Source of the DNA: Anaerohabitans sp964387285
GTDB lineage: Bacteria > Zhuqueibacterota > Zhuqueibacteria > Residuimicrobiales > Residuimicrobiaceae
Direction of reading: 5' to 3'
NCBI GenBank assembly: GCA_964387285.1
Contig: CAYLWO010000010.1
Span: 1 to 64,000, forward strand
Length of the DNA: 64,000 nucleotides
Part shown: positions 26,768 to 36,535 of the stretch, piece after piece
Layout: each line of letters starts with the position of its first letter
Numbering within the stretch: the stretch's first letter is position 1
Notes under the pieces: model-generated
What the model was told of the DNA's origin: nothing
The model's database searches: none
Seen by the model: the letters and a program-made list of their open reading frames with translations, nothing else
Position numbers and translations under genes: made by a program

Positions 26768-28270
26768 TTATAATTTCCCCGCCTGCCGCATTTTCTCCAA
26801 CACGCTGTGCCTTTTGCCATAGCTGAAATAGATGACAAAGCCAATGAGCAACCAGATAAACAGGCGCATCCAGTTCTCCGATGGCAAAGAGAACATGAGC
26901 ACCAGACAAAAGAGCACACCGAGAATGGGCGTTACCGGCGAGAGCGGCACGCGAAATGGACGTTCTGCCTCAGGGTGGGTTTTGCGCATGATCAGCACCG
27001 CAGAGCAGACAATGACAAAGGCCAGCAAGGTGCCGATGTTGGTGAGGTCGGCCAGAATACGCAAGGGCACCAGCGAAGAGAGCAGCGCGACCACGATGCC
27101 GGTCAGGATGGTGGATTTCCACGGAGTGCGAAATTTTTCATGGATGCTGCCGAAAAATTTCTGCGAAATTAAACCGTCGCGCGCCATGGCCAGCAACACG
27201 CGCGGCTGGCTGAGCATCATCACCAGCAGCACCGAGGTGATGCCGGTGAGGGCGCCGATATCGATGAGTCGCTGCGAAAACGCCAGACCTCTTTGTTTGA
27301 ACGCATTGGCCACCGGCGCGTTGATGTCGATTTGATCATAGGGCACCATGCCGGACAGCACCAACGCCACGGCGATATACAGCACCGTGCATATGATGAG
27401 CGAAGCGATAATGCCAATGGGCACGTCGCGATTGGGCCTGCGCGCCTCTTCGGCGTGTGTAGAGACCGAATCAAAGCCTATGTACGCAAAAAAGATGATG
27501 GCTGCACCAGCCAGCACGCCCAACGGTTCGCCTCCGGGTCCGCTCTGTCCGAGTATGGTCTTGCCGAAAAAGCTGAGGCCGGAATACCCATAGGGTGCAA
27601 AGGGTTTGAGGTTGGCAGGATCAAAATAAAACGCGCCAACCACAATGACAAACAGCACGATAGCCAGTTTCACGATCACCATGCCGGAATTAAAACTGGC
27701 GCTTTCCTTGATTCCCTTGATCAAGATAATGGTGATGATGGCGGAAATGGCTACGGCAATCAGATCCATATTGGCGCCGGTAGCAAGAAAATTGCCTGTG
27801 GCCGGGTCAAAATCGAACGGCGGATTAACCCAGGCGTATGGCAATTTCAAACCAAAGCTGGTCACAAAATCCTGAAAATGCGCGGACCAGCCGTGCGCCA
27901 CAGCTGCCGAAGCTACGGTGTACTCGAGCACCAAATCCCAGCCGATGATCCAGGCAAAGAGTTCGCCCATGGTGGCGTAGGCATAGGTATAGGCAGAACC
28001 GGCTACCGGCACCATGGAGGCAAATTCAGCATAGCACAAGGCAGCAAAAATGCAGCACAATCCGGCAATGACAAAAGAGAGCACCAGCGCCGGCCCGGCT
28101 TTGTCATGGGCAGCTACGCCGGTAAGTACGAAAATGCCGGTGCCGATAATGGCGCCGACGCCAAGGCTGGTGAGATGCACCGGTCCCAAAACGCGGCGCA
28201 GCCGGTTTTCTCCTTTCAGTTCTTCCAACAGTACGGCAAGAGGTTTTCTGGTAAAAAGCTGTTGTTTCAT
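26768..28270 (-). CDS. amino acid permease, APC superfamily (CAT-like)
   Basis: 500 residues and about 12-14 membrane helices. The N-terminal GVGAIIGTGIFVLTG is the APC substrate-binding loop, and YAEFASMVPVAGSAYTYAYATMGE and FFAYIGFDSVSTHAEEARRP are typical of cationic amino acid transporter-type permeases (YfnA and related). A proton- or ion-coupled amino acid importer is inferred; the substrate is not predictable. GGAG lies eight bases before the ATG. A palindrome separates it from the DUF454 gene. Confidence 0.93.
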   Translation of the reverse strand: MKQQLFTRKPLAVLLEELKGENRLRRVLGPVHLTSLGVGAIIGTGIFVLTGVAAHDKAGPALVLSFVIAGLCCIFAALCYAEFASMVPVAGSAYTYAYATMGELFAWIIGWDLVLEYTVASAAVAHGWSAHFQDFVTSFGLKLPYAWVNPPFDFDPATGNFLATGANMDLIAVAISAIITIILIKGIKESASFNSGMVIVKLAIVLFVIVVGAFYFDPANLKPFAPYGYSGLSFFGKTILGQSGPGGEPLGVLAGAAIIFFAYIGFDSVSTHAEEARRPNRDVPIGIIASLIICTVLYIAVALVLSGMVPYDQIDINAPVANAFKQRGLAFSQRLIDIGALTGITSVLLVMMLSQPRVLLAMARDGLISQKFFGSIHEKFRTPWKSTILTGIVVALLSSLVPLRILADLTNIGTLLAFVIVCSAVLIMRKTHPEAERPFRVPLSPVTPILGVLFCLVLMFSLPSENWMRLFIWLLIGFVIYFSYGKRHSVLEKMRQAGKL

Positions 28271-28323
28271 GCAATTGACTCCGTTTGCAGGTTATCTTGA
28301 ATCTAAACTGAGCGGTTGTTGTG

Positions 28324-28344
28324 GCCGAACCGTCTCGGTTCGGC
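28324..28344. repeat. palindrome, 9-bp stem, 3-base loop
   Basis: GCCGAACCG and CGGTTCGGC pair perfectly around TCT, between the permease and DUF454 genes. No T tract follows on the minus strand, so it is not a standard terminator for the DUF454 gene; on the plus strand ATGTTTT follows. Confidence 0.7.
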
Positions 28345-28349
28345 ATGTT

Positions 28350-28757
28350 TTAATCCGTTCCATCCGTGTCCGCTTTTCCTTCTATCCTGGTTTTCATGCG
28401 TAATATATGAACGCTGACCCCAATGGCGATGGTGAATAAAGCGACCTTACTCCACCATTTTGTCATCACCAACACCGCGGAAAAACCGATGGTCAGCCAT
28501 AAAGTAGACAGCACCCAGATTTTTTTTCGCACGGACAGGCCGCGTCTTTTGCGATAATCGCGGATATAAGGTCCCAATTGCCGGTGATTGAGCAACCAGT
28601 CATAACATTTTTTTGAACTGGTCGCGAACAACCAGCCGGCTAACAGCAAAAAAGGAGTGGTAGGCAAAACGGGCAGAAAGAGACCCAGGATCCCCAGCAA
28701 CACACAGAGACTGCCGGCCGTCACTCCAAGAAAGTTGCGCAGTTTACTCCATTCCAT
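28350..28757 (-). CDS. DUF454 (YbaN-like) inner-membrane protein
   Basis: 135 residues. GILGLFLPVLPTTPFLLLA, then CYDWLLNHRQLGPYIRDYR, is the DUF454/YbaN signature. Three or four membrane helices. The function of the family is not established. The ATG overlaps the stop of the upstream symporter gene by one base (TAATG), which implies translational coupling. Confidence 0.9.
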   Translation of the reverse strand: MEWSKLRNFLGVTAGSLCVLLGILGLFLPVLPTTPFLLLAGWLFATSSKKCYDWLLNHRQLGPYIRDYRKRRGLSVRKKIWVLSTLWLTIGFSAVLVMTKWWSKVALFTIAIGVSVHILRMKTRIEGKADTDGTD

Positions 28758-30076
28758 TAGCAGACGCCGCCGGCTGGATCGGTTGTCAATTCTTTTTCAT
28801 AGCGGCTCACATACACCGCCACGGTAATATCGCCGGTTACATTGAGTACGGTGCGGCACATGTCGAGAATGCGATCCACGCCGTAAATGATGCCGATCGC
28901 CTCGCCCGGCACACCGATGCTCACCAGAATGATCATGATGATGGGCAAAGAGCCGCTGGGCACGCCGGCTGTACCCACGCCGGCCAGGATGGACAACAAC
29001 ACGACAAAAATTTGCTGCGACAGCGCCAGATGGACACCAAAACATTGTGCTAAAAAGAGCACGGTTACGCCTTCATAAAGGGCTGTGCCGTTTTGATTGG
29101 CCGTACTGCCCAACGTCAACACAAATTGCGCGACATCGCGCGGAATTTTTAAATTTTCCACAGTCACGCGAATGGAGGTGGGCAGCGTGGCGTTGCTGGA
29201 GCTGGTGGAAAAGGCCACCAGCATGACTTCACGAATGTTGCGGAAGAAATATCCGGGACTCATTTTGCCCAGATATTTTAACAACAGGGAATAGGTGACG
29301 AACTGATGAATGGCCAGAGCGGCCAGCACCACCAGCACAAAACGCGACAGGACCAAAAGAATGTTAAAGCCCATGGTGGCGGTCAATCCGAACAACAGAG
29401 CAGCCACGCCATAGGGCGCCAGTTTCATGCCGATGGCAAGAACCTTCATGGTGATTTCATACAGGCCTTCCAGTCCTTGCCGAAACACCGCGGTTTTATC
29501 CTTGTCGCTCACGGTTAACGCAATGCCGATCATCAGGCTGAGAAACATAACAGCCAGCACACCGCCGCCGCCATAGGTCGGATCAAAGGCGCGGGCCATA
29601 TCTTCGAAAGGATTTTTCGGAACAATGGCTGTTAGCACGTCGCCGATGCTGCGGCTTTTGACGTCGCTGACCGCCTTTTGCAGATTGGCAGTGGATCCGG
29701 CAAATCGTTCCACCAACATGCTGCGGTCTTCTGCAGAAATACTTTCACCCGGTTTGAAAAGGGTTACCAGGGAGATGCCGATGATCACCGAAATGGCGGA
29801 GACGATCAGGGTGAACCAGAGCGTGCGCAGGCCGATCTTGCCAATGCGGCGCAGATCGCCCAGGTCTGCCACGCCCAGAGCCAGGGCGGAGAGGATCAGC
29901 GGGATAACCATCATAAAGATCATTCGTAGAAAAATGTCGCCGACCGGTTTGGTGAAAGAGAGGATGGCCTGCACGGTCTCTTTGGAAAAGCCGGCATATT
30001 GCACGATCAATCCGGCGATGATGCCGAAGAGCATGCCGATGAATATTTTTTTATGCAACTGGGATTTATGCGCCAT
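28757..30076 (-). CDS. dicarboxylate/amino acid:cation symporter (DAACS family)
   Basis: 439 residues with the GltP/DctA fold: about eight membrane helices plus two hairpins. The serine-rich hairpin reads AFSTSSSNATLPTS and the substrate-binding segment NQNGTALYEGV, where most relatives have NMDGT or NMNGT. It imports glutamate, aspartate or C4-dicarboxylates with protons or sodium; which one cannot be told. The citrate lyase genes nearby would fit organic-acid use, but the two are not in one operon. Confidence 0.92.
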   Translation of the reverse strand: MAHKSQLHKKIFIGMLFGIIAGLIVQYAGFSKETVQAILSFTKPVGDIFLRMIFMMVIPLILSALALGVADLGDLRRIGKIGLRTLWFTLIVSAISVIIGISLVTLFKPGESISAEDRSMLVERFAGSTANLQKAVSDVKSRSIGDVLTAIVPKNPFEDMARAFDPTYGGGGVLAVMFLSLMIGIALTVSDKDKTAVFRQGLEGLYEITMKVLAIGMKLAPYGVAALLFGLTATMGFNILLVLSRFVLVVLAALAIHQFVTYSLLLKYLGKMSPGYFFRNIREVMLVAFSTSSSNATLPTSIRVTVENLKIPRDVAQFVLTLGSTANQNGTALYEGVTVLFLAQCFGVHLALSQQIFVVLLSILAGVGTAGVPSGSLPIIMIILVSIGVPGEAIGIIYGVDRILDMCRTVLNVTGDITVAVYVSRYEKELTTDPAGGVC

Positions 30077-30223
30077 GGCTTTTTAATTTAGGATTATCAT
30101 TGCCTGCATAATAAAGCTTTACAGCGATATATTCAAGGGAAAAATATAAATGGAGACAGCCGCGTCAAAATAGCCATAATTATGATGCGGTGCCGGCGCA
30201 GTCTGCTTTCTTTCGGCCGTTGG

Positions 30224-31789
30224 TCATTGGTGCTTCAACGGCAGGTTCCGTGCCGTCGAGTTCGGAGAGAATACATAAAGATAAAACACCTCGTCTTTCT
30301 GGATGGCGGTGGGGAAGCTTGCCAACAGCGGGTGGTTCAGCGGATAGGTCGCTGCCAGCAGCACCTTTTTTTGTTCGGCATTGGCCAATTCCTGCAGATG
30401 CTGCATGACGAATTTTTTATACGCCTCTCGTTGCTGTCTGGTTTTCGTGGTGATTTTTCTTTGCGGATTTCTCCAGACAATAAAGCTTCCGTAATTTTTT
30501 ATGGTCGGATAATATAGCGGTTGATTCAACCAGGCGCATACAGATTGGCTGATATAGTCGTAATCGCCGGCGATGATCATATCCCGGTTTAGTCCGTTGC
30601 TTTTAATAAATTCTCCAACCTGTTTGCTTCCTGAAAAAGGATAGAGGATATCCAGAATTCCAGCGGTCAACCCTGCAATACATTGTCCCGTCAGGAGCAT
30701 GCGCAGCAGACGTTTTTTTGACAAAGGCGGGATTGTATCCTGCAAATTTTCATTCCGTTTAATCCAATAGCTGACCAGAAATACGATGAAGAGAAATCCG
30801 TGATGGCGCAATAATCCGGGATGGAAGAGCAGAAAGAACGCGTACAGGGTAACGGTTCCCGTAATATAAAACAACAAGGCCCGGCGGCTGGGCCATAAAA
30901 TGAAAAGAGCGCCAGCCAAAACCAGGAGCGAGAGCAAAATACGCGCAAAATAGGTGGGAACCAGGTTATAGTTCCAAAAATGCAGCGTAAACGGGGGTAT
31001 GGGCACATAGCTGGACCAGAGTGATTGTGCATTAAAGGCCAACGGCGTACGCTGGGTGAAGGGAGATCGGACCATACGCTCGAACTGACTCAGGCCGTTG
31101 GGTAGAAGAGAATTCCACGCCAATCCAAGAGCGGCTGCAAAAATTATCATAAAGAAAAGCCCGTAAAGGATTTTTTTTCTGTTTTTACCCTCTGAGAACA
31201 GCCAATAATCGTACGCGAACAATATAATATAATAAAAGGCGAAGCAAATGCCGAGCACATGGGTGTTGATCAGAATGAGAAGCGCAGCCAATATGAGCCG
31301 GTAATTTTTTGCGGGTTGCGAATATAGAACGATCGTCGCCAGGATGAGAAAAACGGCCGGTGCGCAGTTTCTGGCAATCACGCTGTATTCGTAAAGAAAA
31401 AAATAGCCAAAGATGAGCAGTACTTTGTCCGTACGCGCAAAAGGCGCATAACGCAGTATCAAAACCGTTGAACCCGCAGCGATGAACAGATGCAGATATT
31501 GCATGGCAGCGGGATTGGACGTAAATAACAGGAGACCCTTAACCAAAAGATACCAAAGCGCCGGGTGACTGACGGTATAAAGGTGGGCGTAAAGAGCTTT
31601 CAGCGTTGTGTCTCTGGCAATCAGCCAAACTTCCAACTCATCGCGCCACATCTCGTGGCGGGAGATTAAAAGCAAGCCGACGGCCAGGTAAAACAGCGCC
31701 CAGACCCAGGTGAATCTGTTTTCCGGCCAGGGGGCCAGAGCCCTGCGAAAAACGGCCGGCGTAATGGTAGGGATGGTTTGGCTTTTCAT
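30224..31789 (-). CDS. GT-C-like membrane glycosyltransferase (GT39/ArnT type)
   Basis: 521 residues with about 10-12 membrane helices. The first external loop reads HEMWRDELEVWLIARD, followed by HPALWYLLVK. This is the acidic-loop pattern of polyprenyl-phosphate-sugar-dependent transferases such as PMT and ArnT. It would transfer a sugar from a lipid carrier on the periplasmic side. It follows the GT2 gene upstream by six bases and is the last of four minus-strand transferase genes at the left end of the glycan locus. The acceptor is unknown. Confidence 0.7.
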   Translation of the reverse strand: MKSQTIPTITPAVFRRALAPWPENRFTWVWALFYLAVGLLLISRHEMWRDELEVWLIARDTTLKALYAHLYTVSHPALWYLLVKGLLLFTSNPAAMQYLHLFIAAGSTVLILRYAPFARTDKVLLIFGYFFLYEYSVIARNCAPAVFLILATIVLYSQPAKNYRLILAALLILINTHVLGICFAFYYIILFAYDYWLFSEGKNRKKILYGLFFMIIFAAALGLAWNSLLPNGLSQFERMVRSPFTQRTPLAFNAQSLWSSYVPIPPFTLHFWNYNLVPTYFARILLSLLVLAGALFILWPSRRALLFYITGTVTLYAFFLLFHPGLLRHHGFLFIVFLVSYWIKRNENLQDTIPPLSKKRLLRMLLTGQCIAGLTAGILDILYPFSGSKQVGEFIKSNGLNRDMIIAGDYDYISQSVCAWLNQPLYYPTIKNYGSFIVWRNPQRKITTKTRQQREAYKKFVMQHLQELANAEQKKVLLAATYPLNHPLLASFPTAIQKDEVFYLYVFSPNSTARNLPLKHQ

Positions 31790-31795
31790 AAATTT

Positions 31796-32821
31796 TTACT
31801 GTTTTTGAACCTTTTTACCGGTTCTCATCACACCGCGCAGCAGGGTTTCAAACCACAGTAAAACAAAGATCAAACTGCTGTACAGAAGGTAGAAACCGTA
31901 AAGAAAAAAACAGCCGATAAGAAACAGTGGGCCGCCTTTGGCATAAAAGAAACGCCAGAGTTTCAAGTTGAGCGCGGCAATGATCACGACGCACGGGACA
32001 GCGGCCAGGCCGGCGAGAGGCTGCCAGGCCATGGCCGGCACACCGGCCACAGCGAGCCAGGCGAACAGGGCGCTTAAACGACTTGACATTTTGAGATTCA
32101 AGTCGTTGGGGATTTTTTTCCGGCCCAGCAACAGCCGGGTCCAGGGCACAGCCCTGGCCGTGATGTCGCACCGGAGCCACTTGAAAAAGGTCCAGAGTTT
32201 CAGATGAGTGACCAACACGTGTTTGCACAACATGATTTTGAATCCCCGCTCCCGCAACCGCGCTCCGAATTCTATATCTTCGATCGCTCTGAAATTTTCA
32301 TCAAAGCCGTGCAACGACTCGAATACAGCTTTTTTCACGCCGCCGCAGCCGGTCCAAAAGGTGGAGGTGGCTTCGTTGCTGTTTTGATGCACATAATGGT
32401 GCAGCAGGTTCTTGAACCGGCTTACCAATCCGCGATGAAAGGGCGCATCGTCGTAGGAGCCGAACAGGGCGCTGATGTCCGGATGGGCCGCGAATGCCGC
32501 TGCCATTTTTTCGATGGTATCCGAATGGATGCGGACATCGCTGTCGATAAAGAACAGCAGTTCGCCGCTGCTGTTCCGCACGCCCAGGTTTCTGGCATGA
32601 GCAGGTCCGTGATTGCCGTCTGGCACGCGGATTACGCTCACCCCGGCGCTTTTTTCCGCCTCCTGCCCGGATCCATCCGAAGAATGATCATCTACAACGA
32701 TTATTTCGTCCGGCTTGAGAGTAGAAGTGGAAAACGCATTCAGACAAAGTCCGAGGTTCTGAACGTCGTTATATACCGGAATAATCACGGAAATGGATCG
32801 TTTTGTACTAGACAGGTCCAT
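31796..32821 (-). CDS. GT2 family glycosyltransferase with membrane anchor
   Basis: 341 residues. A GT-A domain (ISVIIPVYNDVQNL, VVDDHSSDGSG, LFFIDSDVRI as the DXD motif) is followed by two or three C-terminal membrane helices (about 245-330), as in membrane-associated lipid-linked sugar transferases. The frame is open to 32896. The ATG at 32821 has AGGAG nine bases upstream and is preferred, with 32827 as alternative. Donor and acceptor sugars are not predictable. Neighbours on both sides are glycosyltransferases. Confidence 0.9.
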   Translation of the reverse strand: MDLSSTKRSISVIIPVYNDVQNLGLCLNAFSTSTLKPDEIIVVDDHSSDGSGQEAEKSAGVSVIRVPDGNHGPAHARNLGVRNSSGELLFFIDSDVRIHSDTIEKMAAAFAAHPDISALFGSYDDAPFHRGLVSRFKNLLHHYVHQNSNEATSTFWTGCGGVKKAVFESLHGFDENFRAIEDIEFGARLRERGFKIMLCKHVLVTHLKLWTFFKWLRCDITARAVPWTRLLLGRKKIPNDLNLKMSSRLSALFAWLAVAGVPAMAWQPLAGLAAVPCVVIIAALNLKLWRFFYAKGGPLFLIGCFFLYGFYLLYSSLIFVLLWFETLLRGVMRTGKKVQKQ

Positions 32822-32963
32822 CGACATAGGCTCCTGTTTTGGGATAAAAATTTCCAACTGTGATAGATACTTCACCCGCCAAAACGGATTGAACAATGAC
32901 GTGTTTGTCCAGGTTCATGGACATGATTAGGCGCCGTGACCGCCGCATTTGATAATCGCAGCC

Positions 32964-33812
32964 TCAGGAAAACGAGGATGATCGCGACAGTTTTCTTCCC
33001 CACTCGAACAGGAGGACGCCCGGGACGAGCAAAACCAGCAAAAGCACGGCCTGCAGTGGATTAATACGCCGCGTCCTGACGATGTGCAGAAAAATCTCTG
33101 CACGTTCCCGATTGTTCAAAGGTCGATAGTTGATAGATTGGTGGATGCGTTCGTTGCTTTGGCCGTAGATATGGCGTTTTCGGTAATAATCAGCAATCGT
33201 TCGGATTTCGAGATGATCAACCTGCATACGGCTCTCGAACGCCATGGCATCACATCCGAAGGCAGTGACCACCGAGTTTACGAACATGGTATCGCCGCCG
33301 CGTGCACGTTCTTGAAAGAGTCCTACGCGGTCAAAGACGTCGCGGCGAACAGCCATATTGTTGGTATAGCCGTAATATAACTCTTTTTTCTTTTGCGCCA
33401 GCACAAAAGACAGCTTTTCCTCCTCATAGTGCGAAAGCAGGTCGAGCAACACGGAATGACCGTTTTGTCGTCTGCCGAGTACAAGCGCAACAGATGCGGA
33501 CTGTATGGCCGCCAGAATGCTCTCGAGCCAGTGATATTCCGGAACGCAGTCCGGATCGATAAAGGCGATGATGTCGCAGCGTGCGTGCCGGATGCCCATG
33601 TTGCGCGCCGCATAGGAGCCCTGCACCGGCTGCGATAAAACGATGACATCGGAATAGCCTGCCGCTATTTCTTTCGAGCCATCCGTAGAGTTGTTATCCA
33701 CGGCAATAACTTCGTATTGGTCGTGCGCCAGGCTTTGATTGCGCAGACCGCCGAGAGACCGCTCGAGATACGGCCCGGCGTTGTACATCGGCACGACAAC
33801 CGATATTTTCAT
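32964..33812 (-). CDS. GT2 family glycosyltransferase
   Basis: 282 residues. MKISVVVPMYNAGPYLERSL, AVDNNSTDGSKE and FIDPDCVPEYHWLE (DXD) define a GT-A domain. A hydrophobic segment near the C-terminus (AVLLLVLLVPGVLLFEW) may anchor it to the inner membrane. The ATG at 33812 is used because AAGGG precedes it; the open frame extends by three codons to a GTG. It belongs to the minus-strand transferase block. Confidence 0.9.
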   Translation of the reverse strand: MKISVVVPMYNAGPYLERSLGGLRNQSLAHDQYEVIAVDNNSTDGSKEIAAGYSDVIVLSQPVQGSYAARNMGIRHARCDIIAFIDPDCVPEYHWLESILAAIQSASVALVLGRRQNGHSVLLDLLSHYEEEKLSFVLAQKKKELYYGYTNNMAVRRDVFDRVGLFQERARGGDTMFVNSVVTAFGCDAMAFESRMQVDHLEIRTIADYYRKRHIYGQSNERIHQSINYRPLNNRERAEIFLHIVRTRRINPLQAVLLLVLLVPGVLLFEWGRKLSRSSSFS

Positions 33813-33924
33813 CTGTTGCACCCTTTCGCGCTAGAAATCCTCTCGGTCCTGCGTTGGCGAAGCGTTTTGTCGCGCATAGACTGCGCCTGTGTGTGCGGCC
33901 ATGGCGCCCGAAAACCGGTTCTTT

Positions 33925-35016
33925 TTATGGCAGCCATTTTACAGAGAAGGCGCCGTGTTTTGCCAGAAACGCCCGCGCTGCTCGGCGGTTCCGATACCCG
34001 GGATTGAACCAGGAGACGCCCAGCAGGCTTTCCACCAGCAACAGCAGAGACAGGATGCTGTCTACTCGCCACAGATAGGGCGCCAGCGCGATGCAGCGCC
34101 GGAGCAAGCGTCTTGTTTCCGGAAACCGCCTGGCGCGGAAAGCCTCCAGGCCGCCGATAAAATAGCGATGACTAAATGCCTTGTTTTTCAAAGCGCGAAC
34201 ATCATCGGCTAAAGAAGGATCAGAAAACAGTTTGTGTAATGCCTGCAGGCCATCCTCTAAAAAATCAGCGGATATCTTTATCGTCTTGGCTGCAGCATGC
34301 AGCCTCCTGGTCGCCATGTAAACCGGCAAGTAGCCGCCGTCCGTTTGCCGACCCAGGCGCAGACAGAAATCATAGTCCATAGTTGTGTGCATATGGACAT
34401 CGAGTAAACCGATTTTATGCAACGCTGTGCGGCGCAAAAACAGGCTGGGCTGGGTGAGATACATGCCGCGCAGCACCAATTCCTTGAAAGTATAAGAGCC
34501 GGGGCATCTGACGTCCAGTACGGTGCTGTTCTCATCTATCCAAAATCCGTCGCCGCTCACCCACTCTTTATCAGGATGGTTGATGAGAAACTCGACGGCA
34601 GCCATCACGGCGCCGGGCAGATAGGTGTCATCCGAATTAAGCCAGCCGACAATCTCGCCTTCAGCGCGCCGAAACCCCTTGTTTATCGCGTCGGATTGAC
34701 CATGGTCCGGCGCCGAGGTCCAGCGCAGATTATATAGGCTCTCATAACGTTGCAGGATAGCGATGGTCTCGTCGTTCGAGCCGCCGTCAACAACGAGATG
34801 TTCGAGGTTCGGATAGCGTTGCCCTATTATACTGAGGATGTTTTCTTCAATGAACCGACCCTGATTAAAAGATGCGGTGACAATACTCACCTTGGGCCAG
34901 GGCAGCCCGTTTGGGCCAAAGGCTGGGAGAGGCGGTAGCGGAGCAACGCCGAGCCGTCGCAACCCGGTCGAAGAGAAAGGGCCCAGGATGTCCGGTTTCC
35001 GATAGCTCCTGGTCAC
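33925..35016 (-). CDS. GT2 family glycosyltransferase
   Basis: 363 residues. KVSIVTASFNQGRFIEENI, VVDGGSNDETI, PDHGQSDAINKGFRRA and GWLNSDDTYLPGA belong to the WcaA-like GT2 group often found in polysaccharide loci. The proposed start is a GTG at 35016, because no ATG lies before the GT-A domain. It is probably the first gene of the four-gene minus-strand block. The same subtype recurs at 46539 and 61337. Confidence 0.88.
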   Translation of the reverse strand: MTRSYRKPDILGPFSSTGLRRLGVAPLPPLPAFGPNGLPWPKVSIVTASFNQGRFIEENILSIIGQRYPNLEHLVVDGGSNDETIAILQRYESLYNLRWTSAPDHGQSDAINKGFRRAEGEIVGWLNSDDTYLPGAVMAAVEFLINHPDKEWVSGDGFWIDENSTVLDVRCPGSYTFKELVLRGMYLTQPSLFLRRTALHKIGLLDVHMHTTMDYDFCLRLGRQTDGGYLPVYMATRRLHAAAKTIKISADFLEDGLQALHKLFSDPSLADDVRALKNKAFSHRYFIGGLEAFRARRFPETRRLLRRCIALAPYLWRVDSILSLLLLVESLLGVSWFNPGYRNRRAARAFLAKHGAFSVKWLP

Positions 35017-35422
35017 ACGGATATTCCGGTGAATAGCGTTCTGTATGGTTGGTACGGATTATGCATTCTTATCTTTCGAATCGCCGGGCGCTGAATCATG
35101 ACCTGTAAAGCCGCTTATCGATGTTCGCTTTTACTGATTTCAGAAAAGCCGTTGTTGTCCAGGCTCATCCCCTTTTGGCGGGAAAAGAATTATCGACAAT
35201 ATACAAACGTCTTTACTGGCAAGCAACGGTTTTGTAGCAGAGGAAGCGATTTCTGCCTTGCCGGGCGCCGGCTTGCCGTCCAGGTTTTGCAGCGTCACTC
35301 ACTTGGTGCAACTTTAGTTTTTTGCTCAAACGCAGCAGCCAATGAGACATTTTCCATTCTTGACAACAGCAATTAATTTGTTTAAATTCGGAAAGGAATA
35401 TTATGAAAACGGACCGCATAGC
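35017..35422. other. 406-base divergent spacer
   Basis: It lies between a minus-strand GT2 gene and a plus-strand GT4 gene. No reading frame here looks real. It holds a possible sigma-70 promoter at 35360-35388 and a tiny seven-codon frame at 35403-35426 that overlaps the GT4 start. Promoters in both directions are expected. Confidence 0.5.
35360..35388 (+). promoter_or_regulatory. possible sigma-70 promoter for the GT4 gene
   Basis: TTGACA, 17 bases, then TAAATT. The -35 box is perfect and the -10 box matches four of six. Its predicted transcript start would be very close to the GGAAAGGA ribosome site, which weakens the case. Confidence 0.3.
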
Positions 35423-35426
35423 ATGA
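35403..35426 (+). other. seven-codon leader frame overlapping the GT4 start
   Basis: An ATG eight bases after GGAAAGGA opens a frame of MKTDRIA ending in TGA. Its last bases overlap the GT4 start codon at 35423 (ATGA). The best ribosome site in the region belongs to this short frame, so translation of the GT4 gene may be coupled to it. It may also be the scar of a frameshift in a longer start. Confidence 0.4.
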
Positions 35427-36535
35427 TCCCGAAAACCATACTGTACGACTTTCAGGTTTTTGCTGCACAGAAATACGGGGGTGTTTCCCGGATTTTTTAT
35501 GAATTGATCAAACATCTCGCCGATGAGGATAAAGTCCGGCTGAATTTATTCCTGGGTTTTTATATGAATGAATATCCGCTGCGGGATTTCAAAAATAAAG
35601 CTGCTGACTATTTCGGTGTCAAAATACCTTGCCGACCCCGCCTCTGTGAACTGGTAAAGCCCTTCAATCGCATGCTGTTCAACGTCCTGAGCGGAAAGCC
35701 CGTTGATATTTATCATCCCACGGGTTTTTCTTCCGAGATTCAAAAGTGGAAAAAAAGCCCGGTGGTATTGACGGTCTTTGACATGATCCCTGAACTGTTC
35801 CCGCGGCATTTCCCGGATATCCGGGCCCGGCGGGAAAACAAGCGCAAATGCGTCGAACGGGCCGACAGGGTCATTGCCATATCTCACAATACGAGCCGGG
35901 ATTTGCAGAATTATTTTTATATCCCGGCAAACAAGATCAAGGTTATTTATCTTGGTGTTCTTTCCGAGTACGGAGAACAGAAAAGAATTGATCCCTTTAT
36001 CCATAAAAAGCCGTTCATACTCTATGTGGGTACGCGAAAGCAGTGGTATAAAAATTTCGACGGCCTGTTGCGGGCTTTTGCCGCAAGCGAACGGGTTCGG
36101 AACGAGTTCGATCTTGTTTGTTTTGGCGGCCCTTCGTTCACAGCTGATGAATGCGGGGCTATGAGCAGATTAAACGTCCGGGATAACGTATGTCATCTGG
36201 CGGGAGACGACCGTCAATTGCTCCGTTTGTATCGCGGGGCAACGGCGATGATTTATCCTTCACACTATGAGGGATTCGGTTTGCCGCCGCTGGAAGCCAT
36301 GGCCTGCGGGTGTCCGGTTCTCTCCAGCACGGCGCCGCCCATGCCGGAGATCCTCGGCAACTCCGCCATGTATTTTGATCCAAATCCGGAAGCCATCTCC
36401 GCCTGCCTGGAATCCGTCCTTTTCCAACAAAGCCTGCTTGCCCAATTGACGGAAAAAGGCCGAGTCCAGGCGCAAAAATATTCCTGGTCCAAAATGGCGG
36501 AGGAAACAATGGACGTGTATCAGGAGCTTTTTTAA
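35423..36535 (+). CDS. GT4 family glycosyltransferase
   Basis: 370 residues. ILYDFQVFAAQKYGGVSRIFYEL is the N-terminal pattern of the GT4 (mannosyltransferase-like) family. The C-terminal half has YPSHYEGFGLPPLEAMACGCPV, the nucleotide-sugar binding E-x7-E region. The frame is open to 35342, but the ATG at 35423 places the conserved N-terminus at the start. It is the first of four plus-strand genes. A GDP- or UDP-sugar donor is likely; GDP-sugars would fit the epimerase next door. Confidence 0.9.
   Translation: MIPKTILYDFQVFAAQKYGGVSRIFYELIKHLADEDKVRLNLFLGFYMNEYPLRDFKNKAADYFGVKIPCRPRLCELVKPFNRMLFNVLSGKPVDIYHPTGFSSEIQKWKKSPVVLTVFDMIPELFPRHFPDIRARRENKRKCVERADRVIAISHNTSRDLQNYFYIPANKIKVIYLGVLSEYGEQKRIDPFIHKKPFILYVGTRKQWYKNFDGLLRAFAASERVRNEFDLVCFGGPSFTADECGAMSRLNVRDNVCHLAGDDRQLLRLYRGATAMIYPSHYEGFGLPPLEAMACGCPVLSSTAPPMPEILGNSAMYFDPNPEAISACLESVLFQQSLLAQLTEKGRVQAQKYSWSKMAEETMDVYQELF

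Noticed and set aside
27293..28300. A 335-codon open frame opposite the amino acid permease
   Set aside because: Antisense to a clear permease gene; composition follows from the membrane codons on the other strand.
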